Assembly: GCF_036785885.1 (NCBI RefSeq)
Contig: NC_092329.1
Coordinates: forward strand, 4,960,001-5,024,000
Length of the DNA: 64,000 bases
Origin: Coffea arabica
Lineage: Eukaryota; Streptophyta; Magnoliopsida; Gentianales; Rubiaceae
Direction: 5' to 3'
Both the position numbers and the translations under genes were made by a program. Below, in pieces: positions 62,953 to 64,000 of the stretch (the first letter of the stretch is position 1; each line of letters opens with the position of its first letter). The notes beneath the pieces were generated by a model that did not search any database, was not told where the DNA came from, and saw only the letters and a list, made by a program, of their open reading frames with translations.

Positions 62953-64000
62953 ATGTCTTCTTATAGTTCTGATAGTTCTGACGTCACCAGTTCAGCCCAT
63001 AGGCATAGAACAGCTAGCCCCATACTCTTAGACAGCAGCTCCTCCGGTTCCCTCAGCTCTACTCCTTCTATTTCGTTTGGTCCAGAACCCATAGTTTCTC
63101 CCAACCCGTCTCCTGCTAGAATAATGAACCCAGCCGAGCAACTTGCCCAGCCTCTGGTCGAAGCCGCTGAACAGGTAGCTCCAGATCAGATGGTGGCAGG
63201 GACCTCGGGGGGGCCGAGTGGCGACTTTGGGGAAGTCGACACCATCCCCCCAGCCCTGGAGCAAAAAGACGTTGACGAGCTGGCGGAAAAATATGAAATC
63301 CCGGCCCAATTCGAGCCCAGGGCCGCCCGCCCAGGGGAGGTCGCCAGCCGACCTCCTCCTGGCTTCGTGGCGATCTACAGGGACCAGCTGATGGCTGGTC
63401 TCCGTCTGCCCATTCCCAATTTCCTCTTCTTTATCCTTACCTTCTGGGGCATTCGCATAACTCAGGTCATCCCCAATGCTGTTCGCTCCATCATAGGCTT
63501 TTTCATCCTTTGCCGAGCACTCGAAATCCCCTTTTCTCTTGACCTGTTCCGAGCCTTCTTCCAGATGAAGGTCAGCGGGAAGGTGCCTGGGTGGTTCTAC
63601 TTTGCCCGGCGAAGTGGAGCGAAAACCCCCACCCGCGAGCTGTTCACGGGGGCACCTTCTTCTATCAAGGACTGGAAGCCCCAGTTCTTCTTTGTTAGGA
63701 ACTTAGGCTTCCCTCCCCTTACCTGGAGGGCAGAGACTCAAGTCTCAGATCCCCTTCCGTCCCCGCTCCCCGTGCCCGAGCTTAGCCGCCTACTCAGCTC
63801 GGACGCGAAGCTGGACGTGAAGGAGCTCAGCAACAACCAGCTCTGGGCGGCGGGGTTGATCCGAGCTAGCTCTTCGGATCCCTCCATAGAGGATAGGCCA
63901 CTCTCGACAGACGAGCTGGACGCCTGTAACCATCCTGACCTTCCGTCCATTTTCTTTTATCATCATTTTTTTTTTCAACTACTGATCTCTTGGCCTCCTG
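62953..64000 (+). CDS. Transposon protein with PF04195-like domain, C-terminus beyond edge
   Basis: An open frame runs from ATG 62953 (MSSYSSDSSDVTSSAHRHRT) to the window edge. The first 110 residues are Ser/Pro-rich or acidic. The segment PPPGFVAIYRDQLMAGLRLP, then FFILTFWGIRITQVIPNAVR, IIGFFILCRAL and GWFYFARRSG matches the 'Transposase (putative) gypsy type' domain common in plant elements. A possible splice donor lies at 63926 (GCCT|GTAACC), and the T-rich stretch at 63935-63990 would then be intronic. Function is unknown; these proteins are annotated mainly through their presence in repeats. High GC and a codon choice unlike the host genes agree with an element gene. Confidence 0.72.
   Translation, partial: MSSYSSDSSDVTSSAHRHRTASPILLDSSSSGSLSSTPSISFGPEPIVSPNPSPARIMNPAEQLAQPLVEAAEQVAPDQMVAGTSGGPSGDFGEVDTIPPALEQKDVDELAEKYEIPAQFEPRAARPGEVASRPPPGFVAIYRDQLMAGLRLPIPNFLFFILTFWGIRITQVIPNAVRSIIGFFILCRALEIPFSLDLFRAFFQMKVSGKVPGWFYFARRSGAKTPTRELFTGAPSSIKDWKPQFFFVRNLGFPPLTWRAETQVSDPLPSPLPVPELSRLLSSDAKLDVKELSNNQLWAAGLIRASSSDPSIEDRPLSTDELDACNHPDLPSIFFYHHFFFQLLISWPP

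Larger units (their letters stand above)
62093..64000 (+). mobile_element. GC-rich transposable element, truncated by right edge
   Basis: The left boundary is placed by comparison: 62075-62092 matches remorin flank 43369-43386 and then diverges at TGATGCGACTG. The GC content is clearly higher than the surroundings. A leader with a TATA box is followed by a frame with a plant 'putative gypsy-type transposon' (PF04195-like) domain. It starts with TG like an LTR, but I see no primer-binding site, and the right end lies outside the window, so the class is left open. Confidence 0.65.

Overview
The window is nuclear DNA of a flowering plant, most likely a eudicot. It has AT-rich intergenic DNA, multi-exon genes with GT-AG introns, plant-only families (plastid inactive heme oxygenase, remorin, patatin-like and oil-body-type lipases) and many plant-type DNA transposons. 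The species cannot be fixed from sequence alone; an asterid is a guess.

Six reasonably intact host loci are present. From left to right: a patatin-like acyl hydrolase (minus, cut by the left edge, GxGxG where a serine is expected); a broken carboxylesterase (minus, about 4.3-4.9 kb); a ten-exon SERAC1-like ARM/alpha-beta hydrolase (plus, 7.1-15.6 kb); heme oxygenase 2 of the inactive type (plus, 17.2-19.8 kb); TGS1 trimethylguanosine synthase with a WW domain (plus, 30.0-35.1 kb); a remorin (plus, 39.1-42.8 kb); and two tandem class III lipases (minus, 44.3-47.2 and 51.2-54.1 kb). Exon chains were joined by hand. The phases close exactly for SERAC1, HO2, TGS1, the remorin and both lipases. 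The patatin-like gene has an unresolved junction between exons 2 and 3.

The other half is mobile DNA. Six elements have exact 9-bp target duplications, the mark of Mutator-like elements (MULEs): 1633-2026, 20334-28012, 20502-26154 (inside the previous one), 28223-29668, 47403-48747 and 57432-57891. The inner one, 20502-26154, has 274-bp terminal inverted repeats. It carries a transposase gene entering from the right end and a second small gene entering from the left end; the second gene encodes a GRF-type zinc finger, a coiled coil and a membrane segment. This convergent two-gene layout resembles maize MuDR, but with a different second gene, and is the most interesting object in the window. 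Two members of one MULE family sit just upstream of TGS1 and of the first lipase. hAT-like and Stowaway-like MITEs, a possible Helitron end and an unclassified GC-rich element (62093 to the right edge) are also present.

At 60.9-62.1 kb a rearranged copy of the remorin 3' end is interrupted by a fragment of a UGT78-like glycosyltransferase. The fragment contains a perfect 50-bp inverted repeat and could form a hairpin RNA if transcribed. The host genes are functionally unrelated, apart from the two lipases and a loose lipid theme shared with the patatin-like gene.
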